Below, in pieces: positions 46,891-58,096 of a stretch of 64,000 nucleotides of DNA. Under the pieces are notes generated by a model, which was not told the origin of the DNA, did not search any database, and saw nothing but the letters and a program-made list of their open reading frames with translations. Where the stretch lies: the NCBI GenBank assembly GCA_029782145.1, contig JAKOVH010000016.1:682001-746000 (forward strand), read 5' to 3'. Position 1 is the first letter of the stretch, and each line of letters begins with the position of its first letter. The stretch comes from Actinomycetes bacterium (GTDB taxonomy: Bacteria > Actinomycetota > Acidimicrobiia > Acidimicrobiales > Acidimicrobilacustridaceae). The position numbers and the translations under genes are program-made.

Positions 46891-47939
46891 GTGAGGGGCG
46901 AGCCGACGATGCCGGGGAGGCGCAGCGGGGGAGCGGTGAGCAGGAACCGGCTGCGGTCGTGCTGGCGCAGCCACGCGGCGAGCTCGTGGAGGTACCACAG
47001 CTCACCCAACGGCACCCCGAGCTTGAACAGGCACAGGTGGTGGATGGGCAGGAAGGAGTGCCGGCTGGGGTCGCGGTCCTTGCCGAGCAGCCCCTCGACC
47101 GCGTAGTTGTCGGCGACCAGGGCGGAGATCTGCGACTCGGCGATCCAGTCGAGCAGGGCGTCGTCCTTGGCGTCGAGGTAGGAGCAGGAGGTGAACACCT
47201 GCCGGGGGTCGATCTGCTTGTCCCACTCGACGACCTTGGTGGCGAAGCCGGTGTGCAGCAGGAGCATGTCGCCGGGCTCCACCACCACGCCGTCGGCCGC
47301 CATGATCTCCTGCAGGGTGTCCAGGCCCACCGGCGTCCAGTCGTCGCCGAGGTGGTGGCGCAGGTCGACCAGCACGCCGCGGCCCTGCACCCCGTGGAAG
47401 GCCATGTGCTCGAGGCCCAGGTGGCGGGCGAAGCAGGCGTGTGGCGTGCCGTCTCCGGCCGGGTCGTCGTCGGGTCGCAGCGGGCCGAGCAGGTCGGTGC
47501 CGGCCCGGTAGCCGTTGTAGTAGACGGCCTCCTCCACCCCGTCGCCGTCGGCGTCGAACTCGGCGCCCACGTGGGCCAGCGAGTCCCACTGCGTCGAGTA
47601 CTGGAGCCAGAGGGTGACGCTGTCGTCGGCCCACACGTCGACGTACTTGGGGTCGCCGAAGTCGGGCATCTCGCTCATGCGGACGTTGTAGAAGACCTCG
47701 GGGTTGCCATCCATGTCCTCGGTGGGGGCCAGGCGCGGCGGGTACCGGCGCTGGTTGAGCACGGTGCCGCCCGGCAGGTCGAGGGGCAGGCTGAGGCAGA
47801 AGGTGACGCCGGCCTGCACCTCGCGCACCCCCTGCAGCACCTTCTGGGGCGTGAGCAGGTTGATGCGGCCCAGCTCGTCGTCGTCGCCCCAGTCGCCCCA
47901 GGTCGAGCCCTCCGGGCGTCGGTTCCATCGCTTCGCCAC
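46872..47939 (-). CDS. Cyclase-family (kynurenine formamidase-like) hydrolase
   Basis: 355 aa. The family pattern includes DDELGRINLLTPQKVLQGV, FCLSLPLDLPGG, the metal-site region TQWDSLAHVGAEF, HLGLEHMAFHGVQGRGVLVDLRHH, VEPGDMLLLHTGF and HSFLPIHHLCLFKLGVPLGELWYL. Members hydrolyse amides or cyclic compounds and occur in catabolic clusters. It is divergent from an amidohydrolase/SDR pair around operator B. The substrate is unknown; opening of a cyclic intermediate would fit. Confidence 0.87.
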   Translation of the reverse strand: MAKRWNRRPEGSTWGDWGDDDELGRINLLTPQKVLQGVREVQAGVTFCLSLPLDLPGGTVLNQRRYPPRLAPTEDMDGNPEVFYNVRMSEMPDFGDPKYVDVWADDSVTLWLQYSTQWDSLAHVGAEFDADGDGVEEAVYYNGYRAGTDLLGPLRPDDDPAGDGTPHACFARHLGLEHMAFHGVQGRGVLVDLRHHLGDDWTPVGLDTLQEIMAADGVVVEPGDMLLLHTGFATKVVEWDKQIDPRQVFTSCSYLDAKDDALLDWIAESQISALVADNYAVEGLLGKDRDPSRHSFLPIHHLCLFKLGVPLGELWYLHELAAWLRQHDRSRFLLTAPPLRLPGIVGSPLTPVATV

Positions 47940-47966
47940 GTGCCGTTCCCCCTCGTCGCTACGTGC

Positions 47967-47984
47967 GTGTACCGACCGGTTGGT
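47967..47984. promoter_or_regulatory. CGGTACAA-family operator, site B
   Basis: GTGTACCG-AC-CGGTTGGT lies between the divergent cyclase and amidohydrolase genes. The left half fits the consensus, the right half only in CGGT. TAGCCT at 47986-47991, directly adjacent, is a -10 candidate for the amidohydrolase. Confidence 0.55.
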
Positions 47985-48051
47985 CTAGCCTGTGTGATGA
48001 AGGTTCGCACGAATCGCGAACATGGTTTCCGCCGTGGGGAGGGCTGCACCG

Positions 48052-49296
48052 ATGGCGCAGAAGGACTTCGTCGTGTCGGCCGACGGGCACCTGCTGGAGC
48101 CGATCGAGCTGTTCAAGACACGCCTGCCGGAGCACCTGCGCGACATGGCGGTCTGGGAGGAGCAGTTCGAGATCGAGCCGTTCGTCGAGGGCGGCGCTCG
48201 GGTGTTCCGCAAGCTCCACACCCCCGGCTTCGAGGGCTGGACCGTGTCGCGGTACCGCCAGACGAAGGGGCGTACGCCGGAGGGCGATCCCGAGATCATC
48301 CTCGAGGACATGGACGCCGACGGCGTCGACGCCCAGGTGCTGCACCCGAACCTGTCGCAGTTCGGGCTGTTCACCGACCACCACGACATGTCCATCGCCC
48401 ACGCCCGCGTCTACAACGACTACGTCCTCGAGCGGTTCTCGCCGTACTTCCACCGCCTGGCGCCCACCGCGCCCATCCCGCTCACTGACGTGGCCGACGC
48501 CGTGGCCGAGATCGAGCGGGTGGCCGCCGGTGGCTTCCGGGCGGTGCTGCTGCCGGCCACCGCGCCGAGGCCCTACTACTCGCGGGACTTCGACCCGGTG
48601 TGGGCGGCCGCCCAGGGCTGCGGGCTCAGCGTCTTCTTCCACACCCAGACCGGCGGCATCCGCGTCAACGACCCCGAGGCGCTCACCCTCAAGGTGATGA
48701 TGGAGAACGCCCAGCAGGTCAACCAGCCCATGACCGAGAAGATGGCGGCCAAGCGCATGGTCACCCAGGCGGTCATGCAGCCGGTGGTGCCCCAGACGCT
48801 GATCTGCCAGCTCATCGGCGGCGGCGTGGCCGAGCGCTACCCCGACCTGCACTTCTCGCTCATCGAGTTCAACGCCTACTGGCTGGCCTCGCTCGTCGGC
48901 TCCATGGACAAGTGCTGGATCACCGGCACCGGCCAGGACGCCGACTGGTGGATCGGCGTGTGGGACGACGCCCGCCCCGACGACGACCAGCCCGGCATGG
49001 CCCAGCTGTTCAAGCTCAACGAGAAGTGGCCCTACCCGCTGATGCCGAGCGAGTACGTGCAGCGCCAGTTCCACGTGTCGTTCCAGGACGACCCGGTGGC
49101 CGTCGCCTGCCGGCACATCACCGGGCTGTCGACGCTCGTGTGGGGCAACGACTACCCCCACGCCGAGGGCACCTGGGGCGCCAGCCAGGAGCTGCTCGCC
49201 CAGCAGATGGCCGGCGTGCCCGACGACGAGCGCAAGGCGATCGTGGGCGGCACCCTCGGCGGCCTGTTGGGCTTCGACGTCCCGGTGCCGGCCTGA
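48052..49296 (+). CDS. Amidohydrolase_2 family metal-dependent hydrolase
   Basis: 414 aa. VVSADGHLLEP opens the metal site (DxH). EDMDADGVDAQVLHPNL, AVLLPATAPRPYYSRDFDPVWAAAQ, FFHTQTGG and STLVWGNDYPHAEGTWGAS follow, as in the decarboxylase-type amidohydrolase group and the paralogue at 21.4 kb. ATG 48052 follows GGGGAGG; the ATG at 48022 is the alternative. Under operator B and followed by an SDR whose start overlaps a short duplicated sequence. Confidence 0.88.
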   Translation: MAQKDFVVSADGHLLEPIELFKTRLPEHLRDMAVWEEQFEIEPFVEGGARVFRKLHTPGFEGWTVSRYRQTKGRTPEGDPEIILEDMDADGVDAQVLHPNLSQFGLFTDHHDMSIAHARVYNDYVLERFSPYFHRLAPTAPIPLTDVADAVAEIERVAAGGFRAVLLPATAPRPYYSRDFDPVWAAAQGCGLSVFFHTQTGGIRVNDPEALTLKVMMENAQQVNQPMTEKMAAKRMVTQAVMQPVVPQTLICQLIGGGVAERYPDLHFSLIEFNAYWLASLVGSMDKCWITGTGQDADWWIGVWDDARPDDDQPGMAQLFKLNEKWPYPLMPSEYVQRQFHVSFQDDPVAVACRHITGLSTLVWGNDYPHAEGTWGASQELLAQQMAGVPDDERKAIVGGTLGGLLGFDVPVPA

Positions 49297-49311
49297 GGGT
49301 GCCGGCCTGAG
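49284..49311. repeat. 14-bp tandem duplication at a stop/start junction
   Basis: GGTGCCGGCCTGAG occurs twice back to back (49284-49297 and 49298-49311). The first copy contains the amidohydrolase stop codon, the second the presumed CTG start of the SDR. Without the duplication, stop and start would overlap as CTGA. Confidence 0.9.
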
Positions 49312-50227
49312 CGAGCTCCGCTTCGACGGGCGCGTCGCCGTCGTCACCGGCGCCGGGCGCGGCATCGGCCGGGCCTACGCGCGCCTGCTGGCGGCGCGCG
49401 GGGCGAGCGTGGTGGTGAACGACCTCGGCGGCTCGGCGACGGGTGAGGGGGCCGACGCCGGGCCGGCCGCCGCCGTGGTCGACGAGATCCGCGGCGCGGG
49501 CGGCAAGGCGGTGGCCGACACCAGCGACGTGTCCGCCGCCGACGGCGCCGAGGGGCTGGTGGCCACGGCCGTCGAGCGCTTCGGGCGCCTCGACGTGGTG
49601 GTCAACAACGCCGGCATCATGCGCTGGGCCCGCTTCCCCGACGTGTCCGACGACGACCTCGAGGCTCACCTCGCGGTGCACGTGCGGGGCACGTTCCTCA
49701 CCTGCCGGGCGGCGTGGCCCCACATGGCCGGGCAGGGCTACGGCCGCATCGTGAACACCACCTCGGCGGGGATGTTCGGCCTGCCCGCCAACACGGCCTA
49801 CGCCGCGGCCAAGGGCGGCGTCGTGGGGCTCACCCGCAGCCTGGCGGTGGCCGGCGCCAAGGCCGGCATCCGGGCGAACCTCATCGCCCCGGCGGCCATG
49901 ACCCGCATGGCCGGCCCCGGTGCCGGCGACGGCGACGACCCGGCTGGGGGCGACGGGGGCATGTCGCCGGACCTGGTCGCGCCCATGGTCGCCTACCTGG
50001 CCCACGAGGACTGCCCGGTCACCGGTGAGATCTACGCGGCGGGCGCCGGGCGCTTCGCCCGCATCTTCCTCGCCGCCACCGACGGGTGGCTCCACGAGGG
50101 GCCCGGCGAGCCGACGGTCGAGGACGTCGCCCGGCAGTGGGCGGCCATCAACGACGAGTCGTCGTACTGGGTGCCCACCGGGCTGATGGACTGGTCCGCC
50201 CGCTTCACCGCCCACCTCCCGACCTGA
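49307..50227 (+). CDS. SDR, MFE-2-like hydroxyacyl-CoA dehydrogenase type, non-canonical start
   Basis: 306 aa if it starts at CTG 49307. The frame reads LSELRFDGRVAVVTGAGRG then IGRAYARLLAARGASVVVNDLGG, with VNNAGIMRW, Ser in NTTSAGMFG and YAAAK. The RAYA...VVVNDLGG segment and the C-terminal extension resemble the dehydrogenase domain of multifunctional enzyme 2. No ATG, GTG or TTG is in frame between the previous stop and the Rossmann motif. The first conventional start (GTG 49409) would remove the cofactor-binding loop, so a CTG start is inferred. Co-transcribed with the amidohydrolase. Confidence 0.85.
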   Translation: MSELRFDGRVAVVTGAGRGIGRAYARLLAARGASVVVNDLGGSATGEGADAGPAAAVVDEIRGAGGKAVADTSDVSAADGAEGLVATAVERFGRLDVVVNNAGIMRWARFPDVSDDDLEAHLAVHVRGTFLTCRAAWPHMAGQGYGRIVNTTSAGMFGLPANTAYAAAKGGVVGLTRSLAVAGAKAGIRANLIAPAAMTRMAGPGAGDGDDPAGGDGGMSPDLVAPMVAYLAHEDCPVTGEIYAAGAGRFARIFLAATDGWLHEGPGEPTVEDVARQWAAINDESSYWVPTGLMDWSARFTAHLPT

Positions 50228-50275
50228 TCGCCACTGGTCCACCAGAGAGCGGAGTCGGCCGACGTGGCTGTGGCG

Positions 50276-51103
50276 TCAGCTCGGGGCGAGCGCACCGAAG
50301 CGGTAGGCGGCGGTGACGCCGCCGTCCATGAGGATGTCGCTGCCGGTGATGAAGGCACCGTCGGGCCCCATGAGCAGTGCGGCGACGGTGGCCACCTCGT
50401 CGGGTGTGCCGGCGCGGCCTGCCGGGCTCTTGAGGAGCATGTTGCGGTAGCTCTCGCCTCGAGGTCCTGTGAGCTCGTCTCGAGCGAGGGGGGTGATGAT
50501 GATGCCGGGGCTGATGGCGTTGAGGCGTGCGCCTCGTTCGGCCCAGCGCACGGCTTCGGCCATGACTCGCAGGACGTTGGCCCGCTTGGCGAGCTGGTAG
50601 GCGTGGAGGGTGTCGGTCACCTGGTCCGGCTGCAGCATGGGCAGGTCCAGCAGCTCGTCGGCGGGGGTGGTGGCGAGGGCCTCGTCCTGTTCGGCGGTGA
50701 GGGCAGGGAGGCGGTGCCCGGATTGTGAAGCGATCACGACGCCGGAGCCTGTGGGGGCGATGACGTCGCCGAGCTCTTCGAGGAGGACGGCGGTGCCGTA
50801 GAGATCCACGGCGAGGATCGCCTCGACGGGGGCTTGGCTCGGGGAGACCCCGGCAGCGTGGATGACTCCGGTGACCTCGCCGAGGTCGGTGGCGGTCGTG
50901 ACCAGCTGGTGGATGGAGGCGCGCTCGGAGATGTCGACGGTGGTGGTGGTGACCTCGAAGCCGGCGTTGCGCAGCACCTCACCGGCCTGGTCGGCGTTGT
51001 CCTGGCGGAGGTCGGCGAGCACGACGTGCTTGCCGGCGCTGACGCGACGGGCGATGGCCTGACCGATCGACCCGGGTCCGATGACGACGATGACGTTGTC
51101 CAT
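50276..51103 (-). CDS. SDR-family oxidoreductase, atypical
   Basis: 275 aa. NAD(P)-binding VVIGPGSIGQAIARRV has GPGSIG instead of TGxxxGIG. VIHAAGVSPS replaces NNAG, and the catalytic region reads YQLAKRANVLRVMAE. C-terminal LNAISPGIIITPLA and FITGSDILMDGGVTAAYRFG are typical. It closes a five-gene overlapping or tightly spaced operon (ADH, DUF2255, AKR, LtrA, this SDR), 15 nt after the LtrA gene. Confidence 0.87.
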   Translation of the reverse strand: MDNVIVVIGPGSIGQAIARRVSAGKHVVLADLRQDNADQAGEVLRNAGFEVTTTTVDISERASIHQLVTTATDLGEVTGVIHAAGVSPSQAPVEAILAVDLYGTAVLLEELGDVIAPTGSGVVIASQSGHRLPALTAEQDEALATTPADELLDLPMLQPDQVTDTLHAYQLAKRANVLRVMAEAVRWAERGARLNAISPGIIITPLARDELTGPRGESYRNMLLKSPAGRAGTPDEVATVAALLMGPDGAFITGSDILMDGGVTAAYRFGALAPS

Positions 51104-51118
51104 GGTGTTCCTCTTCGT

Positions 51119-53698
<2,580 letters not shown>

Positions 53699-53702
<4 letters not shown>

Positions 53703-54736
53703 GGGGCGCTCACCCGGATGAGGGACTTGATCGCTCGCCGCTCGTCCATGGCCGCATAGGCGTCGGGGACGCCGTCGAGGTCGGTCTCGTAGTCGAGGAC
53801 GAGACCCGGTTCGATGGCGCCGGCGAGCACGTCGTCGAGGAGCTCGGGGATGTAGATCCGGGCCGGGGCGGGGCCGCCCTTCCAGCCGACGTTGGCGAAG
53901 AACGTGGCGGTGAAAGGCACCTCGCCGTGGGGAACCCCGACGATGCCGATCGTGGAACCGGGTCGGGCGATCGCAGCAGCGGTGTCGATGGCCTGCTGGG
54001 TGCCGACGCACTCCATGGTGGCGTCGGCGCCGATGCCACCGGTGAGCTCCAGCACCGCGTGGACGGCGTCGTCACCCCGGACCTCGACGATGTCGGTTGC
54101 CCCGAAGCGCCGGGCGACGTCCTGGCGGTGGGCGTGGCGGCTCAGGGCGATGATGCGTTCGGCGCCGAGCCGCTTCGACGCGAGCACGGCCGACAGCCCC
54201 ACGGCGCCGTCACCGACCACGGCCACGGTCCCCCCTCGAGTGACTCCGGCGCTCACAGCCGCGTGATGACCTGCGCACATCACGTCGCTGAGCGTGAGCA
54301 GGGAGCGCATCACGTCCTCGGGATGCGCGGTGCCCGGCACCGGCACCAGGGTGGAGCCGGCCAGGGGGACCCGGACCGCTTCGCCCTGGCCCCCGTCGAT
54401 GGTGCCGTTGCCGAAGTTGCCGCCGACGACGCACGAGATGGTCGAGCCGTTCCGGCAGTGGGGGCACGACATGTCGCTGTAGATGAACGGGGCGATCACC
54501 AAGTCACCCCCGCGGACGCCGGTGACCTCGGCGCCGACGTCTTCGACGACGCCGATGAACTCGTGGCCGATCGAGCCGACGGCGTGGTCGGACTCACCCC
54601 GGTAGTACCAGAGGTCCGAACCGCACACGCACGCCAGCACGACCCGCACCACCGCGTCGGTCGGCTCGACGATCACCGGGTCGGGTCGTTCCCCGATCGC
54701 GATGTCCTTCGGTCCGTTGAAGATCGCTGCTCGCAT
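53699..54736 (-). CDS. Zinc-dependent alcohol dehydrogenase (medium-chain)
   Basis: 345 aa. Catalytic zinc ligands are Cys38 (VCGSD) and His58 (GHEFIG). The structural zinc lobe keeps Cys90, Cys93 and Cys101, while the first Cys is Asp87. VAVVGDGAVGLSAVLASKRLGAERIIAL is the NAD(P) site. ATG 54736 has AGGAG upstream and is preferred to a start 16 codons earlier. First gene of the five-gene operon; divergent from the XRE regulator across a region with two similar inverted repeats. Confidence 0.93.
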
Positions 54737-54797
54737 CACTGGCTCCTGGCTGTCGGGTCTCTCGGTCGGGTCCCACCCGAGCACCGACGCGGTGAGA

Positions 54798-54839
54798 CAG
54801 GGAGAGCCTGTGGAGAGGGGTACTGCCAGGGACTCCCTG
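54798..54839. promoter_or_regulatory. Two related inverted repeats in the XRE/ADH divergent promoter
   Basis: CAGGGACTCCCTG (54827-54839) is a perfect 6-1-6 palindrome; CAGGGAGAGCCTG (54798-54810) is a weaker version 29 bp away centre to centre. Both share CAGGGA...CCTG. They probably bind the adjacent XRE regulator and control both directions. Confidence 0.6.
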
Positions 54840-54870
54840 ATCGCGGCGAGAGGTTCGTAGCCTCGAGGGC

Positions 54871-55806
54871 GTGGACCCCCGGGACGACATCCGCCAGTTC
54901 CTCTCTACCCGTCGTGCCCGGATCACCCCCGAGCAGGCCGGGCTCCCGGCCTATGGCACGAACCGGCGGGTCAAGGGCCTGCGCCGGGAGGAAGCGGCGA
55001 TGCTCGCCGGCATCAGCGTCGAGTACTACACCCGCCTCGAGCGAGGCAACGCGTCGGGGGTGTCCGAGGACGTCCTCGACGCCGTCACCCGGGCCCTGCA
55101 GCTCGACGACGCCGAACGGGCCCACCTCTTCGACCTCGTCCGCGCGGCGAACACCAACCGGCCCTCCCGGCGACCCGCCGCCGCCCAGGTGCGGCCGGTG
55201 GTGCAGCGGATCCTCGACGCGATCGACGCGCCCGCCTACGTCCGCAACGGTCGCCTCGACATCCTGGCCGCCAACCCGCTCGGCCGAGCCCTCTACGCCC
55301 CCGTGTTCGACGACGCCACCCAGGTCGCCAACACCGCCCGGTTCGTGTTCCTCAACTCCCGGGCCCCCGAGTTCTTCACCGACTGGGACGTCATCGCCTC
55401 CGATGCCGTCGCCATCCTCCGGGCCGAGGCAGGACGTGACCCCTACGAGCGGCGTCTCACCGACCTGATCGGAGAGCTCTCCACCCGCAGCGACGAGTTC
55501 CGTGTGCGCTGGGCCGCCCACGACGTCAAGAACCACCGCAGCGGCACCAAACGCCTCCTCCACCCCGTCGTCGGGCCTCTGACCCTCGACTACGAGGCCT
55601 TGGACCTCGCCGCCGACACCGGCCAGCGCATCCTCGTCTACAGCGCCGAGCCCGGCAGCCCCTCCCAGCACGCCCTCGACCTGCTCGCCAGCTGGATCGC
55701 CACCCCCGACAGCGCAGAGGACGCCTCGCCGCGCCATCCCTGGGTGCGAGCCGACCTCACCCTCAGCGAGGCTCGTCGCCGACCGATGGGAGCGGGGAGC
55801 GGCTAG
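54871..55806 (+). CDS. XRE-family regulator with MmyB-like ligand-binding domain
   Basis: 311 aa. The N-terminal helix-turn-helix reads KGLRREEAAMLAGISVEYYTRLERGNASGVSEDVLDAVTRAL. The C-terminal domain (VLRRIL-like VVQRILDAIDAPAYVRNGRLDILAANPLGRALY) is the MmyB-like ligand-binding part common in actinobacteria next to oxidoreductases. The GTG start has TAGCCT at 54858-54863, 7 nt upstream (leaderless). Its 3' end overlaps the convergent sulfatase gene by 44 bp. Confidence 0.93.
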   Translation: MDPRDDIRQFLSTRRARITPEQAGLPAYGTNRRVKGLRREEAAMLAGISVEYYTRLERGNASGVSEDVLDAVTRALQLDDAERAHLFDLVRAANTNRPSRRPAAAQVRPVVQRILDAIDAPAYVRNGRLDILAANPLGRALYAPVFDDATQVANTARFVFLNSRAPEFFTDWDVIASDAVAILRAEAGRDPYERRLTDLIGELSTRSDEFRVRWAAHDVKNHRSGTKRLLHPVVGPLTLDYEALDLAADTGQRILVYSAEPGSPSQHALDLLASWIATPDSAEDASPRHPWVRADLTLSEARRRPMGAGSG

Positions 55807-57256
55807 CGCCGAGGAACTGGTCGAACAGCACGGGCTCGATGCGGGGGTCGCGTTCGGGTGCGATCACGTCGCTGGTCTCGACCATCCAGCGCAGGACCTC
55901 GTCGCGGAGCGCAGCCCGGACGGTGTCGTGGGCGGGATCGGCGGCGAGGTTGGTGGTCTCGTGCGGGTCGAGGCGCCGGTCGTAGAGCTCGTCGGCCTCG
56001 TAGAGCCGCCACACGTAGGTCCAGTCGTGGTCGCGGACGACGACGGCCCGTCCGACGAGCTCGGGACGGTCCTGTTGGAGGGTGCCCTTGAGCAGGTACG
56101 GGAAGTGCTCGGGCATCTCGTTCTGAGGGGCCTCGTCGATCCGGAAGCCGCCCTCGCTGAAGGCGCGGTCACGATGGGAACGGGTGGGGTCGGCGAGGAC
56201 AGGCACGAGGCTCCGCCCGAACTGGGGGTGGCCGACGTCGGTCCCGGCGAGCTCGCACAGCGTCGCCGGGAGGTCGATCATCTCGACGAGCGAGTCGCAC
56301 ACGGCGCCCTCGGCGACACCCGGGCCGGCGATCACCAGCGGGTTGCGCAGGAGGCACTCGTCGAGCCCGGAGGGCCACTTCTCGACGAGCCCGAAGTCGC
56401 CGAGGTACTCGCCGTGGTCGGTGTGGAAGACGGTCACGGTCCGCTCGGCGACGCCAGCACGGTCGAGGGCGACCTGCACCCGGCCGAGCTGGTCGTCGAG
56501 GCGCGACACCATGCCCTGGTAGGTCGCCCGGATGAGCGCCCAGTCGTCGGGCTCGATGCGGTCGAGGCCGGTGAGGTCGCGCAGCGCGGCCATGAAGCCG
56601 GGCTTGCCAGTACCCGGTGGGAGCGGCGCCACCATGTCGGCGGGGTCGTGCACGGAGAACCACGGCTCTTCGACCGCGAAGGGAGGGTGGGGGGCCACGA
56701 GCGTCACCATCAGCACGAACGGTTCGGGGATGGGCCCTTCGAGCAGCTCGACGGCGGTCCGGGTGGCGGCCTCGTCCGGGGTGAGCAGGTCGGTGCCGTC
56801 GAGCCGCCCGATCAGGAACGAGTTCCTGAGGCGGTGGCCCTCCGGGTAGCGCTCCTGGTGCCCGGCGGCCAGCGCGTCGAGCGATGGGGACACGGTGAAG
56901 CCACAGAAGTCGGTGGAGGACGCGGTGACGCCCGGGGCGAAGGTGTCGCCGCGGACACCGGCCCACGCGACGAAGTAGCCGGCGCTGCGCAGGGTGGCGA
57001 GCACGTTCGGCTCCCACGGCCGAAGCAGGTGGTCGAGGGTGCGGTGGCCGGCCACGTGGGGGTACCAGCCGGTCATCATCGAGATCCGGCTCTGCGAGCA
57101 GGCACTGTGCTGGGAGAAGGCCTCGGTGAAGCGCACTCCCCGCGCGGCGAGGGCGTCGATGTGGGGGGTCCGGGCGACGGGGTTGCCGTAGGCGCTGATC
57201 GAGTCGACGCGCTGCTGGTCGGTCATGAACAACACGATGTTGGGCCGTGTGGTCAT
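55763..57256 (-). CDS. Sulfatase / phosphonate-monoester-hydrolase-like enzyme
   Basis: 497 aa alkaline-phosphatase-fold hydrolase. NIVLFMTDQQRVDSI holds the metal-binding Asp13. The formylglycine motif position reads CSQSR (Cys53-Arg57), so the Pro of CxPxR is Gln. HTDHGEYLGDFGLVEKWPSG and the C-terminal ELYDRRLDPHETTNLA support the sulfatase group. Whether Cys53 is converted to formylglycine with Gln at this place is uncertain. Tail-to-tail overlap with the XRE gene. Confidence 0.88.
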   Translation of the reverse strand: MTTRPNIVLFMTDQQRVDSISAYGNPVARTPHIDALAARGVRFTEAFSQHSACSQSRISMMTGWYPHVAGHRTLDHLLRPWEPNVLATLRSAGYFVAWAGVRGDTFAPGVTASSTDFCGFTVSPSLDALAAGHQERYPEGHRLRNSFLIGRLDGTDLLTPDEAATRTAVELLEGPIPEPFVLMVTLVAPHPPFAVEEPWFSVHDPADMVAPLPPGTGKPGFMAALRDLTGLDRIEPDDWALIRATYQGMVSRLDDQLGRVQVALDRAGVAERTVTVFHTDHGEYLGDFGLVEKWPSGLDECLLRNPLVIAGPGVAEGAVCDSLVEMIDLPATLCELAGTDVGHPQFGRSLVPVLADPTRSHRDRAFSEGGFRIDEAPQNEMPEHFPYLLKGTLQQDRPELVGRAVVVRDHDWTYVWRLYEADELYDRRLDPHETTNLAADPAHDTVRAALRDEVLRWMVETSDVIAPERDPRIEPVLFDQFLGASRSPLPSVGDEPR

Positions 57257-57280
57257 CAGCCAGCTTCGAAGGTCCGGGGC

Positions 57281-58048
57281 CTACTCGTCGAGGAGGTCGG
57301 GCTCCTCGTCGACGATCCAGTCGTAGAGGGGCTGGAACTGGATCCAGCCGGTGCGGTGCCCGCCCACCTGGCCGGCGGCGATCTCGGCCGCCTCGGGGTC
57401 GATCAGCACGGGGTCTCCGGCGGCCTCGGCCAGCAGCTGCGCCTGGCACGTGCGCTCCATGGTGATGAACCACCACGCCGCCTCGTCGACCGAGCGGCCC
57501 ACGGTGAGCAGCCCGTGGTTGGCGAGGATGGCCGCCTTGCACGGGCCGAGGGCGTGGGCGATGCGCTTGCCCTCCTCCACGGCGAACACGGCGCCGGTGT
57601 AGTCGTCGAACACCACGTGGTCCTGGTAGAAGGCGCAGGCGTCCTGGGTGAGGGGCTGGAGGGGCCGGCGCAGCGACGACCACGCCTTGCCGTGCACGGA
57701 GTGGGCGTGGGCGGCGGCCACCACGTCGGACCGGGCGGCGTGGATCTGGGAGTGGATGGCGAAGGCGGCGCCGTTGAGCGGCCACGTGCCCTCGACCACC
57801 TGACCGGTGTCGTTCACCAGCATGAGGTCCTTCACCCGGATCTTGCGGAAGCTCATGCCGAGCGCATTGACCCAGAAGTGGTCGGTGAGCTCGGGGTCGC
57901 GCGCCGTGATGTGGCCCGCCGTGCCCTCGCCGAAGCCGAGGTGGCCGAAGATGCGGAAGGCGGCCGCCAGGCGCTGCTTGCGGTGGCGGCGCTCGTCGGC
58001 GACGTCGTCGAACTTCGGGAACCGGTGCGGCACGCGGTCGGTCGCCAT
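57281..58048 (-). CDS. Class II aldolase/adducin family protein
   Basis: 255 aa. GTAGHITARDP, the metal-binding AAAHAHSVHGKAW, and ILANHGLLTVGRSVDEAAWWF with the third His are the class II aldolase signature (L-fuculose/ribulose-phosphate aldolase fold). Larger, sugar-independent members occur in secondary catabolism and could cleave or decarboxylate a beta-hydroxy or keto acid. Divergent from the acyl-CoA dehydrogenase around operator D. Confidence 0.9.
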   Translation of the reverse strand: MATDRVPHRFPKFDDVADERRHRKQRLAAAFRIFGHLGFGEGTAGHITARDPELTDHFWVNALGMSFRKIRVKDLMLVNDTGQVVEGTWPLNGAAFAIHSQIHAARSDVVAAAHAHSVHGKAWSSLRRPLQPLTQDACAFYQDHVVFDDYTGAVFAVEEGKRIAHALGPCKAAILANHGLLTVGRSVDEAAWWFITMERTCQAQLLAEAAGDPVLIDPEAAEIAAGQVGGHRTGWIQFQPLYDWIVDEEPDLLDE

Positions 58049-58066
58049 CGCCGGAGCGTAGCGACG

Positions 58067-58084
58067 TTGGACCGGTCGGTCCAA
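58067..58084. promoter_or_regulatory. CGGTACAA-family operator, site D (best palindrome)
   Basis: TTGGACCG-GT-CGGTCCAA is perfectly symmetric outside its two central bases. It lies 18 nt from the aldolase start and 12 nt from the acyl-CoA dehydrogenase start; TATGCT at 58085-58090 beside it is the dehydrogenase -10 candidate. Confidence 0.8.
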
Positions 58085-58096
58085 TATGCTCACCGC

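Noticed and set aside
49299..49310. GTG at 49299 as the SDR start
   Set aside because: It is out of frame with the SDR and meets a TGA after three codons.
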